The position numbers and the translations under genes are program-made. The notes below the pieces were generated by a model that was not told the origin of the DNA, did no database searches, and saw only the letters and a program-made list of their open reading frames with translations. Of a DNA stretch of 27,666 bases, positions 5,914-13,982 are shown piece after piece. Source of the DNA: a virus; IMG/VR virus record IMGVR_UViG_3300045741_000034, positions 1-27,666 of that record; one strand, written 5' to 3'. How positions within the stretch are numbered: position 1 is the first letter of the stretch; each line of letters starts with the position of its first letter.

Positions 5914-7026
5914 TTAAAATTTCTCACCTTTGAACTTCAGAATTGCTCTTTCTCTAGAGGTTAACGGCCTAGAGGAGCCATGACTGTTGGTCAAAGTTTT
6001 CATTGGCGGCGGGGTCTGCGGTGCCTTTGGTTGACTCTGAGGTGCGGCTGATGAGGGTTTGGCTTTCGGAGCGACCGATTCGCCATACTTTCTCACTGAG
6101 TCTAACCGGGAGAGCTTCCATGACTCCTCCCGTAAATATTTTTCTACTTCGTCAGCGGCTTCTTCAACCGACATGACGACTTTATCTTCTTTATATGTTC
6201 TTTCAATTAAGTCTACTACGTCCTTCTGTGACCTGGTATGTCTGATAGTTTCATAGTCAGGGCTATTCTTCACCAGGTTACTGACATCAGCTGTAATCTG
6301 TTGGATTGCCGCTTGATATTGCTGTTGCTCCTGTGTCTTAAATGTCTCTTGTACGCTAGAGTTAGCCTTTTCAAGCTCGGCTAGTTTAGCCTCAAGCCTA
6401 TCAATATGGGCTAGGATTCTAGGATCTGTGTTAGGAGTGTCTAGGATCTGTTGGGTAAGCTCATCGTAGCTAACACCAGTCTCGGCTAGCTTTCGCATTG
6501 TGTCTTTTTTGAGGTCAGCTTTAGAGATGTAATCGCGCTTAAATGACTCTCGTTCGGCTTGTATCGCTTGGCGCTCAGCTTCTAGCGCTTGTTTCTCAGC
6601 AGCTAGCTGTTTTGCCTGCTCTTGAGCCTTGGCACGAAGATTGCGCTCTTGACGAGCTAACTGTGCGAATTGACGAGACAAAGATTCGTCTTTTGGCTGC
6701 TCTACTTCTGGTTTAACCGAAAGATCTACATCGGGGGTAGGAACAGCCGTAGCCTCACTAATGCCGATTTTGGCGTCAATGGGCTCTTGAGTCGTCTGAC
6801 TAGGGGCGATAGCCGACAGTTCTTCCGGGGCGATATTAGTCTGATTTTGGACTACTTTAGTCTGCGGCTGTTGATAGGCGGGGACTGCGGGACTGCTAGG
6901 AGCGGCGTCATAAGAGCTCTGCCCTTTGTTGAATGCGGCTACTGCTTTAGCTGTTCGGACATGCTCTGGCGTTCCGTTTTGGGGGATGTTACCTGGATTG
7001 TTACCTGGCGCTGGAGTGATTTTCAT
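5914..7026 (-). CDS. Scaffolding protein (probable)
   Basis: 370 aa, located directly upstream of the coat gene and downstream of the portal gene, the standard place for scaffold. The N-terminal third is Pro/Gln/Ala-rich and likely disordered (PAPGNNPGNIPQNGT, VPAYQQPQTK). The middle (about 115-240) is a long charged coiled coil (ARQERNLRAKAQEQAKQLAA and following). The C-terminus carries a Pro-rich linker and a short basic helix SRERAILKFKGEKF, similar to the coat-binding C-terminal helix of known scaffolds. It has AAAGGA before ATG and a 4-nt ATGA overlap with the preceding gene. Assignment rests on position and composition, not on a family match. Confidence 0.75.
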   Translation of the reverse strand: MKITPAPGNNPGNIPQNGTPEHVRTAKAVAAFNKGQSSYDAAPSSPAVPAYQQPQTKVVQNQTNIAPEELSAIAPSQTTQEPIDAKIGISEATAVPTPDVDLSVKPEVEQPKDESLSRQFAQLARQERNLRAKAQEQAKQLAAEKQALEAERQAIQAERESFKRDYISKADLKKDTMRKLAETGVSYDELTQQILDTPNTDPRILAHIDRLEAKLAELEKANSSVQETFKTQEQQQYQAAIQQITADVSNLVKNSPDYETIRHTRSQKDVVDLIERTYKEDKVVMSVEEAADEVEKYLREESWKLSRLDSVRKYGESVAPKAKPSSAAPQSQPKAPQTPPPMKTLTNSHGSSRPLTSRERAILKFKGEKF

Positions 7027-7382
7027 TTTATTCCTTTGTTAAAAGCTTCTATAGCTTTCTGTCGTTTTTCTTCATAAGTTAAAGTAGATTGTTTATTTGG
7101 TAAATTCTTGTATTTATTACATAATTCTTCAAACTTAGAGTCTCTGTCTGGTTTTTGTCTAGCTACCCACTGCTCCGCGGCTGGTCCGCAAGCTTTTAGA
7201 TGCAAATATCGATTTACAATAGCATACCAAGTATTACGATATCTTTCTGGCCAAAGAGACTTACCTAAAGTAGTTTCAATAGGAGGATTGTAAACAAGTC
7301 CTCGATCGACTAGGTCGTAATACAAGTCTTTAACCTGCTTATCCGACATTTTGTGTGCCGGACTTGGAACGAATGTACTCAT
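7023..7382 (-). CDS. Hypothetical protein between portal and scaffold
   Basis: 119 aa, basic and helical, with KMSDKQVKDLYYDLVDRGLV, LWPERYRNTWYAIVNRYLHL and C-terminal YEEKRQKAIEAFNKGIK. No recognised domain. It starts six bases after the portal stop with AAGGAA upstream and ends in an ATGA overlap with the scaffold gene, so it is part of the head operon. A head-assembly or internal role is the simplest guess from context. Confidence 0.7.
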   Translation of the reverse strand: MSTFVPSPAHKMSDKQVKDLYYDLVDRGLVYNPPIETTLGKSLWPERYRNTWYAIVNRYLHLKACGPAAEQWVARQKPDRDSKFEELCNKYKNLPNKQSTLTYEEKRQKAIEAFNKGIK

Positions 7383-7388
7383 ACTTCC

Positions 7389-9284
7389 TTATGCGGCTGG
7401 GGCCGGTTGTGCTGGGTTTTGTGGAACTAGCGGGCTTGATTGTTGGGGCATAGGCGCCATGGTGGGCTGGATAGGCGCTGGCGGTTGAGCAGCCTGTATA
7501 ATAGTTTGACATTGTGTAAAGAAGTCTCTAAGCATTTGGCACTTAGACTCTTCTAGCTTAGCTGGCATATAAAGGTTTATGTATTGAACTGTGAGCGTCT
7601 GAGCTAGCTTTAGGTCTAGAAACGGATCTGGTTGGTTATACTTACCAGATTCGATAATATCGTCTAAGTAGCTGAATATACGCTCTTCACCTGCATTAGC
7701 AAGCTTCTCTATTTGGCCCAGATCTGGGAAGTCAAGAAGTCGTCGTCCTTCTTGGATTGAAATCATACCAGAGCCAATCATCTCGGTGACTTTAGCTAGG
7801 CGCCCAGCTGGATCTTTAGGGAGTGAACTTTGAGTAAAGCATTGGATGACAAATTCGTCCATCTTTAATGCCATTTTAGGGAAGTCTATCTCTTTAGTGC
7901 CGTTCTTGTTGGGGTATACTGTTGCGTATTCGCCGTCTCTAATTGCAATTTCCTTAGCAAGTTCAATCACTTGGTATGCAAGATCGATGAAGAAGTTATC
8001 ATACCTACGACTAAGCGCAGCAAAACGATCAGTGCTAATGTCATCATAGCTGCGAATAGCCTCACCCGAATCAAGTCCTTGCGGCTTTTGAGCGCTCGCT
8101 TGCATTGCAGACACACCAGATTGCTGGTATCCATATTGGATGAGTTTATCTCGCTCCGCGTACAACTCGGGAGCATTGCATGGAGCGACTTCATAACTAG
8201 GTTTTGTCCCTCTGAATTTTACGATGACGCCGATCTCATTATTATGAGCGGCGGACATTACTTTAGATCCGTCTTCCTGGAATACTCTTGGGACGCCTAC
8301 GAGCTTAATTGCCCTTGAAATTGTATGTAGGATGCTGTTTAATTCGAGTTGAGTCCCCATTAATTGCTCTGCCACACCTTGCGCCCAAAATCCTAGGAGT
8401 CTAGGGGCATAATGAAGGAAAGTAAATGGAAATGAGTCTTTATTGTACTCTTCGTCTACTAGGTATCCAGCGGAGCATGCTAGCATGTGGCGTCCGTCGC
8501 TGGCATGTTTGCCAGATCTAAGGTGCCAGGACTCAACTACCATAACTAAGTCAGAAACAGTTTTTGATGAATCAGCTGAGTTGTCTGGATAAGCTTTAGC
8601 GGCTAGCTTAAGCTTATCTTTCATTTGAGGGAAGTTGGTTAGGAGCACGTCTCTATCAACCAGCTTAAGCCGGTAAAGCTGTCTTGGTTCGCCGTACATT
8701 GCTTCGTTCGGGTCTACTAGTAATTCCGTCAGCAGAACGCGCTCAAGGCCTACCTTACGATCATAGGTCTCATAGGTGTGTATCACCCCGGTACCTGTGA
8801 CTAATGCGTCCCTGAGGGCTATAGCAGCTTTCTCGTGGGCTTTACACTGGTAGAACTCACCTTGGATGAAGTCATTAAGCTTTTGGCTTAATAGGCGTTG
8901 CTTGTAGTCTCCATTGTCAGTAAGGAAGACAGGAGCTGGTCTAGACTGCGATATACGAGATACCAGGGTATCGGTAACTGATTGAATTAGGTTGAATGTG
9001 GGGCGCTCATTAGGAACGCCGGTCATATGATCTAGTTTAGTAAGATTTTGTCCGGCAAACGAGAATAAGCTTTGGTTTCCATATAATCGGCTATAAATAG
9101 CAGTTTGGCGGTATCTATAGTTCTGAGACTCTTTAAGATAGGCGGCAGAAGTTAATAGCTGGCTTGCGGCTTTGTTCTTGTCCTTCTCTGTCCACCAAGG
9201 CATAAGAGCCATAGGACTACGGCTATCGGCCATAGTTTTCATGGTGATCTTATTCTTAGGCTTATCCGAAGGAGTTACTTTCAC
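7389..9284 (-). CDS. Portal protein
   Basis: 631 aa, the size usual for podovirus-type portals. Portal-like stretches include PNERPTFNLIQSVTDTLVSR (about 91-110), an Ala/Leu-rich helix ALRDALVTGTGVIHTYE (about 157-173), VLLTELLVDPNEAMYGEPR, FLHYAPRLLGFWAQGVAEQL followed by QLELNSILHTISRAIKL, and a stem-like helical region near 400-440. The C-terminus is Pro/Gln-rich and probably disordered. The start is GTG overlapping the upstream TGA (GTGA) with GAAGGA 8 nt before. An ATG at codon 15 (9242) lacks a Shine-Dalgarno site. Portal forms the dodecameric DNA channel at one capsid vertex. Order terminase, portal, scaffold, coat supports the call. Confidence 0.85.
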   Translation of the reverse strand: MKVTPSDKPKNKITMKTMADSRSPMALMPWWTEKDKNKAASQLLTSAAYLKESQNYRYRQTAIYSRLYGNQSLFSFAGQNLTKLDHMTGVPNERPTFNLIQSVTDTLVSRISQSRPAPVFLTDNGDYKQRLLSQKLNDFIQGEFYQCKAHEKAAIALRDALVTGTGVIHTYETYDRKVGLERVLLTELLVDPNEAMYGEPRQLYRLKLVDRDVLLTNFPQMKDKLKLAAKAYPDNSADSSKTVSDLVMVVESWHLRSGKHASDGRHMLACSAGYLVDEEYNKDSFPFTFLHYAPRLLGFWAQGVAEQLMGTQLELNSILHTISRAIKLVGVPRVFQEDGSKVMSAAHNNEIGVIVKFRGTKPSYEVAPCNAPELYAERDKLIQYGYQQSGVSAMQASAQKPQGLDSGEAIRSYDDISTDRFAALSRRYDNFFIDLAYQVIELAKEIAIRDGEYATVYPNKNGTKEIDFPKMALKMDEFVIQCFTQSSLPKDPAGRLAKVTEMIGSGMISIQEGRRLLDFPDLGQIEKLANAGEERIFSYLDDIIESGKYNQPDPFLDLKLAQTLTVQYINLYMPAKLEESKCQMLRDFFTQCQTIIQAAQPPAPIQPTMAPMPQQSSPLVPQNPAQPAPAA

Positions 9285-9568
9285 TGCTGCTGTCCTTCAC
9301 TTGACCAAAACATGGCCTGTTCTTCTGTTAGCTCGTCTGGAGTTTTGATGTCATCTTGAATGTATTGCATTTGAGGAATCTGTATCTCTTCCTCTAATGT
9401 AGGAGATTGTAATAGATCTTGTGGCTCGGCTACTTGCTTGTACTTCTTCGGCTTAATCGGCTGATCACCTAGTTCAATAGAAATGCCGTCTACTTGAATA
9501 GACTTGACGCCGTTCTTCATGCACATTTTAATCAATGATTCTAATTGTTTATGTGATTCTATTTTCAT
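9281..9568 (-). CDS. Conserved small phage protein upstream of portal
   Basis: 95 aa. The N-terminal motif LESLIKMCMKNGVKSIQVDG-ISIELGD and C-terminal LTEEQAMFWSSEGQ resemble small acidic proteins often encoded just before portal in related phages (recognised by pattern, no named family). The middle is Pro/Gln-rich and likely disordered. It overlaps both neighbours by 4 nt (ATGA and GTGA). Function unknown, with head or connector assembly possible from position. Confidence 0.65.
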   Translation of the reverse strand: MKIESHKQLESLIKMCMKNGVKSIQVDGISIELGDQPIKPKKYKQVAEPQDLLQSPTLEEEIQIPQMQYIQDDIKTPDELTEEQAMFWSSEGQQQ

Positions 9569-9861
9569 TCCATACCTACGAATATCAGACTCCTGGGACC
9601 ATAGAGATAAATTAAAGACTTATCAGGAACTAAAGACTTATCAGGAGCTGAAGAAGCATACCTAACCGTATTTCCAAGGGAGCAAATTAATTCGGCAAAA
9701 TCTGACTTATTTAATATAACTTTATTGAAATCTGACGAATAAGAACGATTGATGATATCTTCTTCTACGGTTAGGTTTACATTGCGAACGGGTAAATCAG
9801 GACCGGCCAACACTCGCTCTAACTCTGAAAATTCTTCTAGTCGTTTAATTCTTAGTGTCAT
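9565..9861 (-). CDS. Hypothetical protein with a duplicated 6-residue unit
   Basis: 98 aa with no recognised domain. It is moderately acidic, with helical N-terminus LRIKRLEEFSELERVL and a beta-rich C-terminus SLIYLYGPRSLIFVGME. Near residues 72-84 the protein repeats DKSLVP-DKSL, caused by an 18-bp tandem duplication in the DNA. Start ATG overlaps the previous stop (ATGA) and AAAGG lies upstream. Part of the head operon by spacing. Confidence 0.6.
   Translation of the reverse strand: MTLRIKRLEEFSELERVLAGPDLPVRNVNLTVEEDIINRSYSSDFNKVILNKSDFAELICSLGNTVRYASSAPDKSLVPDKSLIYLYGPRSLIFVGME
9613..9646. repeat. 18-bp in-frame tandem duplication
   Basis: The 16-base string taaagacttatcagga occurs at 9613-9628 and 9631-9646, a period of 18 bp, so the reading frame is kept and six residues are repeated. 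The two copies are identical over those bases, suggesting a recent slippage event. Confidence 0.85.
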
Positions 9862-10268
9862 AATGCCTTTAAGTGCTCTAGGACTTGAAAAGAGTTGCCT
9901 ATAAAATATCCATGGTTGTGAGCTCTCATGTAGTAGGTCTCGTTCCTAGTTAAATGTCCTTGTGGAATATCTTTCTTTTCTCTGTTGAAATATTGTTCAG
10001 CTATCTGCTTAGGAGTGTCGTAGATTATTACGGGCGTCACATCTAGTCCAGCTGCGTCTAATGGCTCTAGGATCTGTGACATTGAGAAGGGCGTTTCTAC
10101 TATAATAGGCTTTAAACTGGCTTTATCATACTCTATAATAGATCTAATGTAATTATTCGTGTTCTTAAAATCATCGTGGGCTAACACGCTATACTTGTCT
10201 TTCAATTGGTTGGCTACCCAGGTTTTACCTGATCCGGGGACGCCCACTAATAAATATATTTTAGCCAT
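9858..10268 (-). CDS. P-loop kinase-like protein (AAA_33 / polynucleotide kinase type)
   Basis: 136 aa. Walker A GVPGSGKTW is at residues 8-16, followed by an acidic strand LAHDDFKN (about 29-36) with the DD typical of polynucleotide-kinase/zeta-toxin-like small kinases, then PIIVETPF and YFNREKKDIPQGHLTRNETY, a likely lid with basic residues. It is short compared with T4 Pnkp and has no phosphatase domain. It may phosphorylate a nucleic-acid 5' end or a small substrate. Placement among head genes is unusual for an enzyme. Its start overlaps the preceding stop (TAATG). Confidence 0.75.
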   Translation of the reverse strand: MAKIYLLVGVPGSGKTWVANQLKDKYSVLAHDDFKNTNNYIRSIIEYDKASLKPIIVETPFSMSQILEPLDAAGLDVTPVIIYDTPKQIAEQYFNREKKDIPQGHLTRNETYYMRAHNHGYFIGNSFQVLEHLKAL

Positions 10269-10453
10269 TACTTTAATCCTAGTTTCTTAGCTTGTTTTTT
10301 AAGGTCTGATGCGGCGGCCACAAGCTCTGCTATCTCTTGCATAGCGCTAAGTCGATGCCAAGGACCTATTAGATTTCTTTCTAACGGCGATAACTTATCA
10401 TACTCTTTCAAAGTCATAAGTTTTCCGCCGGCAAAGCCGTAAGAGTTAGGCAC
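10268..10453 (-). CDS. Small hypothetical protein
   Basis: 61 aa beginning at a GTG codon with GAGG six bases upstream. Contains GKLMTLKEYDKLSPLERNLI and a helical, Lys-rich C-terminus SDLKKQAKKLGLK. No family recognised. It starts 3 nt after the stop of the 416-aa gene and shares one base with the kinase start, so it is co-translated with its neighbours. Confidence 0.55.
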   Translation of the reverse strand: MPNSYGFAGGKLMTLKEYDKLSPLERNLIGPWHRLSAMQEIAELVAAASDLKKQAKKLGLK

Positions 10454-10456
10454 GTT

Positions 10457-11707
10457 TTACCTCGAAATTGGTGATTTCTTGATTTTCTTGCGGATTTGGC
10501 TAACCATGTCGTGACTGTCCTCATCAGGAAGATCATGTCCTACAGATCTATCAGTATCATAGTCTAGGTCATCTAACCCTTCAGATTCGCTATAGTTTTC
10601 TTTCATTAGTGAATTATAAGAGGCTTGATCTTCTTCGTTAGCATCTTCGTCGGCGTTTCTGGACAAATCCGCTTGATCTGAGTCGTCTGAGTCCATACTT
10701 CCGTGGGACTTAATGTCTCGAGGAAAATGAAACAGGCTATCAGAATCTCCGATGCTTCCGCCTTCAGCCATTCTAGCGCGTCTGGCCATAATAGCTCCTG
10801 CGATTGAAGCGGCATGCTCTAATTCTGACTCTTCTTCTGGCTGCTCGTCCATTTCATGGGCAAGGCCGCCCTCAGCGTACATATCGTCATGTTCTTTGAC
10901 AATGACTTTTCCATAGCCTTTATCTAGTCGAGAAGCTGGTGAGGAAGCTGTTCCGCCCATAGCATAAGGCTTACGGTCATTAGAGTGTTCGTCTTCCATG
11001 TCGATTCGGCCAGAGTTGTGGCCCATTTCGTCTAGTTCGTTGCGAGAATGGGCGTCCATATCGCCCTCATCTTCACTAGGTTCGAGTTGAGACTGCATAT
11101 GCGCTTCATCTTCTCTCTCCATTAACTCATCGCCGTGATCTTTTGGCTGCATAATAGGTCCGCCCTTAGCATAAGGACGTCTTCGGTTACTATGCTCTCG
11201 TTCCATATCAGGAACTTCTGGACCTTGTCTATCTGGTCCTAGCTCGTTATCATGTTCAGGCGGTTGTCGTTGTGGTCCGTCGTTAACACCGGCTGAATCC
11301 TGCAGGTGATCTTCTTCGTCTCTAAGGCGGACTGAAAAAGAGTCTGTGGGGACCATTTTAGGATGCTTTAGAGGGTATGTACGACCTTTAAGAGATACCT
11401 TGTCGGGACGTGAGGTCCAGGAATCTTGTCCAGGAGGCTTATTTCCAGAGTTGCTTGAAACTTCTTTAGAATCGTTATACCTGTTATCAGGCATAGGGCG
11501 CTTCTCATTAGATGCTGAGACTTCTCCGCCTTTGGCGTAATTCATATCAGGAGAGCCTGATTGAACTGCCCCGCCAGAGGCTTTTTTAGCTTTACGTTTT
11601 ACGCTGTAAGCTATTGCGATTGCTTGTTTTTGAGGCTTGCCGGAGTCCATTTCTCGTTTAATATTTTCACCGAAGGCTTTTTTGGACTTTTTGTGGATAA
11701 GCGGCAT
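10457..11707 (-). CDS. Acidic low-complexity protein with GG-repeat motifs and conserved basic N-terminus
   Basis: 416 aa. The N-terminal 40 residues (KKAFGENIKREMDSGKPQKQ then AIAIAYSVKRKAKK) are basic and match a short module I recall in many environmental phage proteins. The rest is strongly acidic, Asp/Glu/Ser/His-rich and predicted disordered. It is punctuated by repeated motifs NYAKGGEV, PYAKGGPI, PYAMGGTA, MYAEGGLA and RMAEGGSI, two of them within longer repeats (EHSNRRRPYAKGG and EHSNDRKPYAMGG). No enzyme motif. GAGGAG precedes the ATG, which overlaps the preceding TAA. Position between terminase and portal suggests a virion or assembly protein, perhaps a DNA-mimic or scaffold-like molecule; unproven. 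Confidence 0.75.
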   Translation of the reverse strand: MPLIHKKSKKAFGENIKREMDSGKPQKQAIAIAYSVKRKAKKASGGAVQSGSPDMNYAKGGEVSASNEKRPMPDNRYNDSKEVSSNSGNKPPGQDSWTSRPDKVSLKGRTYPLKHPKMVPTDSFSVRLRDEEDHLQDSAGVNDGPQRQPPEHDNELGPDRQGPEVPDMEREHSNRRRPYAKGGPIMQPKDHGDELMEREDEAHMQSQLEPSEDEGDMDAHSRNELDEMGHNSGRIDMEDEHSNDRKPYAMGGTASSPASRLDKGYGKVIVKEHDDMYAEGGLAHEMDEQPEEESELEHAASIAGAIMARRARMAEGGSIGDSDSLFHFPRDIKSHGSMDSDDSDQADLSRNADEDANEEDQASYNSLMKENYSESEGLDDLDYDTDRSVGHDLPDEDSHDMVSQIRKKIKKSPISR

Positions 11708-11964
11708 TATTCGATCTCCTCAGATTCTTCTTCTATGTGTTCGCCCTCTTTGTGAGGTTGACTTTCCATCAATTCAAATGTATCTTTAAGTACTTGGGCC
11801 ATTTTCTTTATGTCTCTGCTGTGGACGGCATCGATCAAGTCTTTCGCGCATGCGTCTAAGTATGCGTCAGGACTATCATTTTCTTCTTTTTGATCTGGCT
11901 CTCTAAGTTTCATGATTAGGCCGGACTGTTGCTTATTTTGGGGTTTCAAAAAGGGTATGCTCAT
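11707..11964 (-). CDS. Small acidic hypothetical protein
   Basis: 85 aa, acidic C-terminus (KEGEHIEEESEEIE), central helix YLDACAKDLIDAVHSRDIKK. The motif DACAKDLIDAVHSRD-x10-LKDTFELMES resembles small phage proteins of unknown function. GAGG lies five bases before the ATG. It is the first minus-strand gene after the plus-strand 77-aa gene, so the head operon must either read through that antisense gene from terminase or start at an unrecognised promoter in 11965-12022. Confidence 0.65.
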   Translation of the reverse strand: MSIPFLKPQNKQQSGLIMKLREPDQKEENDSPDAYLDACAKDLIDAVHSRDIKKMAQVLKDTFELMESQPHKEGEHIEEESEEIE

Positions 11965-11988
11965 AGTACCTCAATAGTGCAGAAAATA

Positions 11989-12017
11989 TTGTGTTTTTGA
12001 TAAAAAACGCATATAAT
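11989..12017 (+). promoter_or_regulatory. Candidate plus-strand promoter for the 77-aa gene, possibly leaderless
   Basis: A perfect TATAAT lies at 12012-12017, only five bases before the ATG at 12023; a weak -35 (TTGTGT, 11989-11994) lies 17 bp upstream. Transcription would start at or next to the ATG, giving a leaderless message. An AT-rich inverted repeat GTTTTT-GATA-AAAAAC (11993-12008) covers the spacer and could be an operator. Confidence 0.45.
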
Positions 12018-12022
12018 TAGGT

Positions 12023-12256
12023 ATGAAAATCAAAAAAGGAGACTTATTTAAGGCAAAGGCTCCATTCACATGGACTATAGATTATCTCTTATGCGTAGAA
12101 GAGCGAGAAGCTCCGGGCCTCAGACATCTTTACTTGCGTCTTAACCAAAACTTTGTCTCAGACTGCACAATCCCGCTATCAAGTGGTAATCTTTTGGACA
12201 CACATAAATTTCTCAGAACATTAACTGATCTTGAGATGTCTCTACTGGGATATTAG
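12023..12256 (+). CDS. Plus-strand hypothetical protein, 77 aa
   Basis: MKIKKGDLFKAKAPFTWTID, then LCVEEREAPGLRHLYLRLNQ, then a Leu-rich C-terminus. Composition looks like a genuine small beta-rich protein with no known family. It runs against all neighbours. No useful Shine-Dalgarno site precedes the ATG (only AGG one base away), consistent with a leaderless message. The stop TAG overlaps the TAA stop of the terminase gene on the other strand (shared TTAG). No minus-strand gene fills 11965-12252, which supports this ORF being real. Might be an early or regulatory gene inserted in the late region. Confidence 0.65.
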   Translation: MKIKKGDLFKAKAPFTWTIDYLLCVEEREAPGLRHLYLRLNQNFVSDCTIPLSSGNLLDTHKFLRTLTDLEMSLLGY

Positions 12257-13701
12257 TCCTCATAGATTCCGTATAATCTATTATAATTAGATTGTTCTTG
12301 TTTCATGCCCTCAAGTTCAGCATCAAACATCTCAGTTGACTGTTGTTCTAGCCATTCTTTAGAGCCAGGCTTAGGTTTAGCTATCGGCTCTTCATAAGAA
12401 TAGGCGGGGGAGCATTTAAACGCATATAAGACGGCATCAGCTATGTCTGAGTGGAATCTGTCAGATACTACCATACGGTCAGGTTTAGACTTATCTTTAT
12501 CGATTTCAATCAGATAAGAGTCATTAGCAAAATGGCTGTTGTATCTGGCCTTAAATCTAGACGACCTTAAGGCGTCGTTTAGTAGCGCTATATTCTCCAT
12601 TTTTCTTGTTTTGTCCGCGGCCTCCACCGGGATTTGGTACCTGCGGATCATCTCCTCGCCAATCTTCTTGCCAAGAGCTCCCATATCCATAACCATCTTA
12701 GAGATATCATATCTCTTTTGAAACATCCTAACCTGGTCGACAAGCTCTGTAATACCTTGCTTGGGGGTTACTAGTTCGTCCACTAGGTAAGTGTCTTTAC
12801 TGTGGTCAGAGTAAGCTAATATGGCTATAGCGTCCGCGTCTTTAAAGCCAACGTCAATGCCCATTATGTAAGAATACTTGGAGTTACCGGGTAGCACAGG
12901 CAGTTGATTGAAGTCATTCTTATCTTTGTTATAGTGAATAACAAGAGAGCTATCGTCTAGTACCCACTTGCCGAACCACTCTCGCTGTACCGAGGGCTCC
13001 ATTATGTCTGTTATGCCTCTACGACGCATCTCCCTGTCGAACACTTCCTGGTGTGTTTTATTGGCTTTTATGGGGATATGCGGGTTATCCCAAAAGGTCC
13101 AGGCGTGCTTACTCCACTCCTCTGACTTCACAGCGCATTCATGAAAGTATCCTGAGGGTATCGGACCGGGGGTTCCTATAAGGCACAAGCTGCCAGCATA
13201 GTCCATCAGAGCAGGGCCTATGATGTCGTCGATGAGCTCCTTGATGTACTCTCTGAAGGACTGACACTCATCTATATACACCAGCTTCATGGCGAGCCCT
13301 CGAAATTTTTCAATTTCTGAGGTATCTTTGGCGCCAGCTATGTATATCACTGAATTGTTAGGGAATGTTATGGACAGTTCTATCTCATTGACTTTGCTGG
13401 GCAGTTGGAATTTCTTTAAGATATTCTTGAACTCTTTCCAGATAATACGCTTACCGCTGGTTCCTGACAAAGTTATGTATAAACTGGTAGAATCAGGAGT
13501 GTTTAACGCAGTATGTATAAGGTGCGCCGCGCAGGCTATAGTCTTACCTGCGCGGCGTGAGCATACTGCTACTTTGAAGGGACTAGGATCTTCTACGAAA
13601 GCTAATTGCTTGTCGAACAAGAAGCTAGTTACATTGAACTTACGCATCCAAAACTTATCTACGTCGGCCTTGGGTGTTTCTGGATGAACTATACGTTTCA
13701 A
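12253..13701 (-). CDS. terL: Terminase large subunit (ATPase and nuclease)
   Basis: 482 aa. The packaging ATPase domain shows Walker A CSRRAGKT (47-54), adenine/Walker A-follow-on helix, Walker B KLVYIDECQ (139-147) and coupling motif LIGTPGP (174-180). The RNase H-like nuclease domain has IMGIDVGFKDAD (279-290) with D283, MVMDMG with D339 and HSDIADAV with D419/D422. The start is a TTG overlapping the upstream stop (TTGA) with only a weak ribosome site. An ATG at codon 19 (13647) also lacks one, so the exact N-terminus is uncertain. The enzyme cuts concatemers and pumps DNA through portal. Confidence 0.93.
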   Translation of the reverse strand: MKRIVHPETPKADVDKFWMRKFNVTSFLFDKQLAFVEDPSPFKVAVCSRRAGKTIACAAHLIHTALNTPDSTSLYITLSGTSGKRIIWKEFKNILKKFQLPSKVNEIELSITFPNNSVIYIAGAKDTSEIEKFRGLAMKLVYIDECQSFREYIKELIDDIIGPALMDYAGSLCLIGTPGPIPSGYFHECAVKSEEWSKHAWTFWDNPHIPIKANKTHQEVFDREMRRRGITDIMEPSVQREWFGKWVLDDSSLVIHYNKDKNDFNQLPVLPGNSKYSYIMGIDVGFKDADAIAILAYSDHSKDTYLVDELVTPKQGITELVDQVRMFQKRYDISKMVMDMGALGKKIGEEMIRRYQIPVEAADKTRKMENIALLNDALRSSRFKARYNSHFANDSYLIEIDKDKSKPDRMVVSDRFHSDIADAVLYAFKCSPAYSYEEPIAKPKPGSKEWLEQQSTEMFDAELEGMKQEQSNYNRLYGIYED

Positions 13702-13982
13702 GCGGACTTACCGGCTCCTCCACCGCTTTCGATGGTGCTAAGTTTGGTAGTCGATGGAGTATCCTCAGGAGCAAAAGCTACAGTTTTGATATTAGCGTGG
13801 GGAACGCCAAAATCTCTACCGTTGATTTTAACAAATAGAACGTTCTCGCCCCATTCCATGGAAAGTGTTTTAACTGTTCCCATACCACCGGCAGTCTCGT
13901 TTAGGCTGTCTCTCAAATCCCCAATCCCTGGGAAAAAGAAGTTGGCATGCAATCTGGCGTTTGTGACTCGTCGATTAGCCAT
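13698..13982 (-). CDS. Hypothetical protein upstream of terL
   Basis: 94 aa starting at ATG 13982 (MANRRVTNARLHANFFFPGI), chosen over an upstream in-frame ATG because GAGG lies eight bases before and the overlap with the previous gene is then only 8 nt. It contains FPGIGDLRDSLNETAGG and LSMEWGENVLFVKINGRDFG followed by VPHANIKTVAF, a beta-strand-rich pattern. The C-terminus is Ser/Thr/Gly-rich. No family recognised. It overlaps terL by 4 nt. Confidence 0.7.
   Translation of the reverse strand: MANRRVTNARLHANFFFPGIGDLRDSLNETAGGMGTVKTLSMEWGENVLFVKINGRDFGVPHANIKTVAFAPEDTPSTTKLSTIESGGGAGKSA

Noticed and set aside
7846-8318. Two plus-strand ORFs inside the portal gene
   Set aside because: Antisense shadows of a clear portal reading frame.
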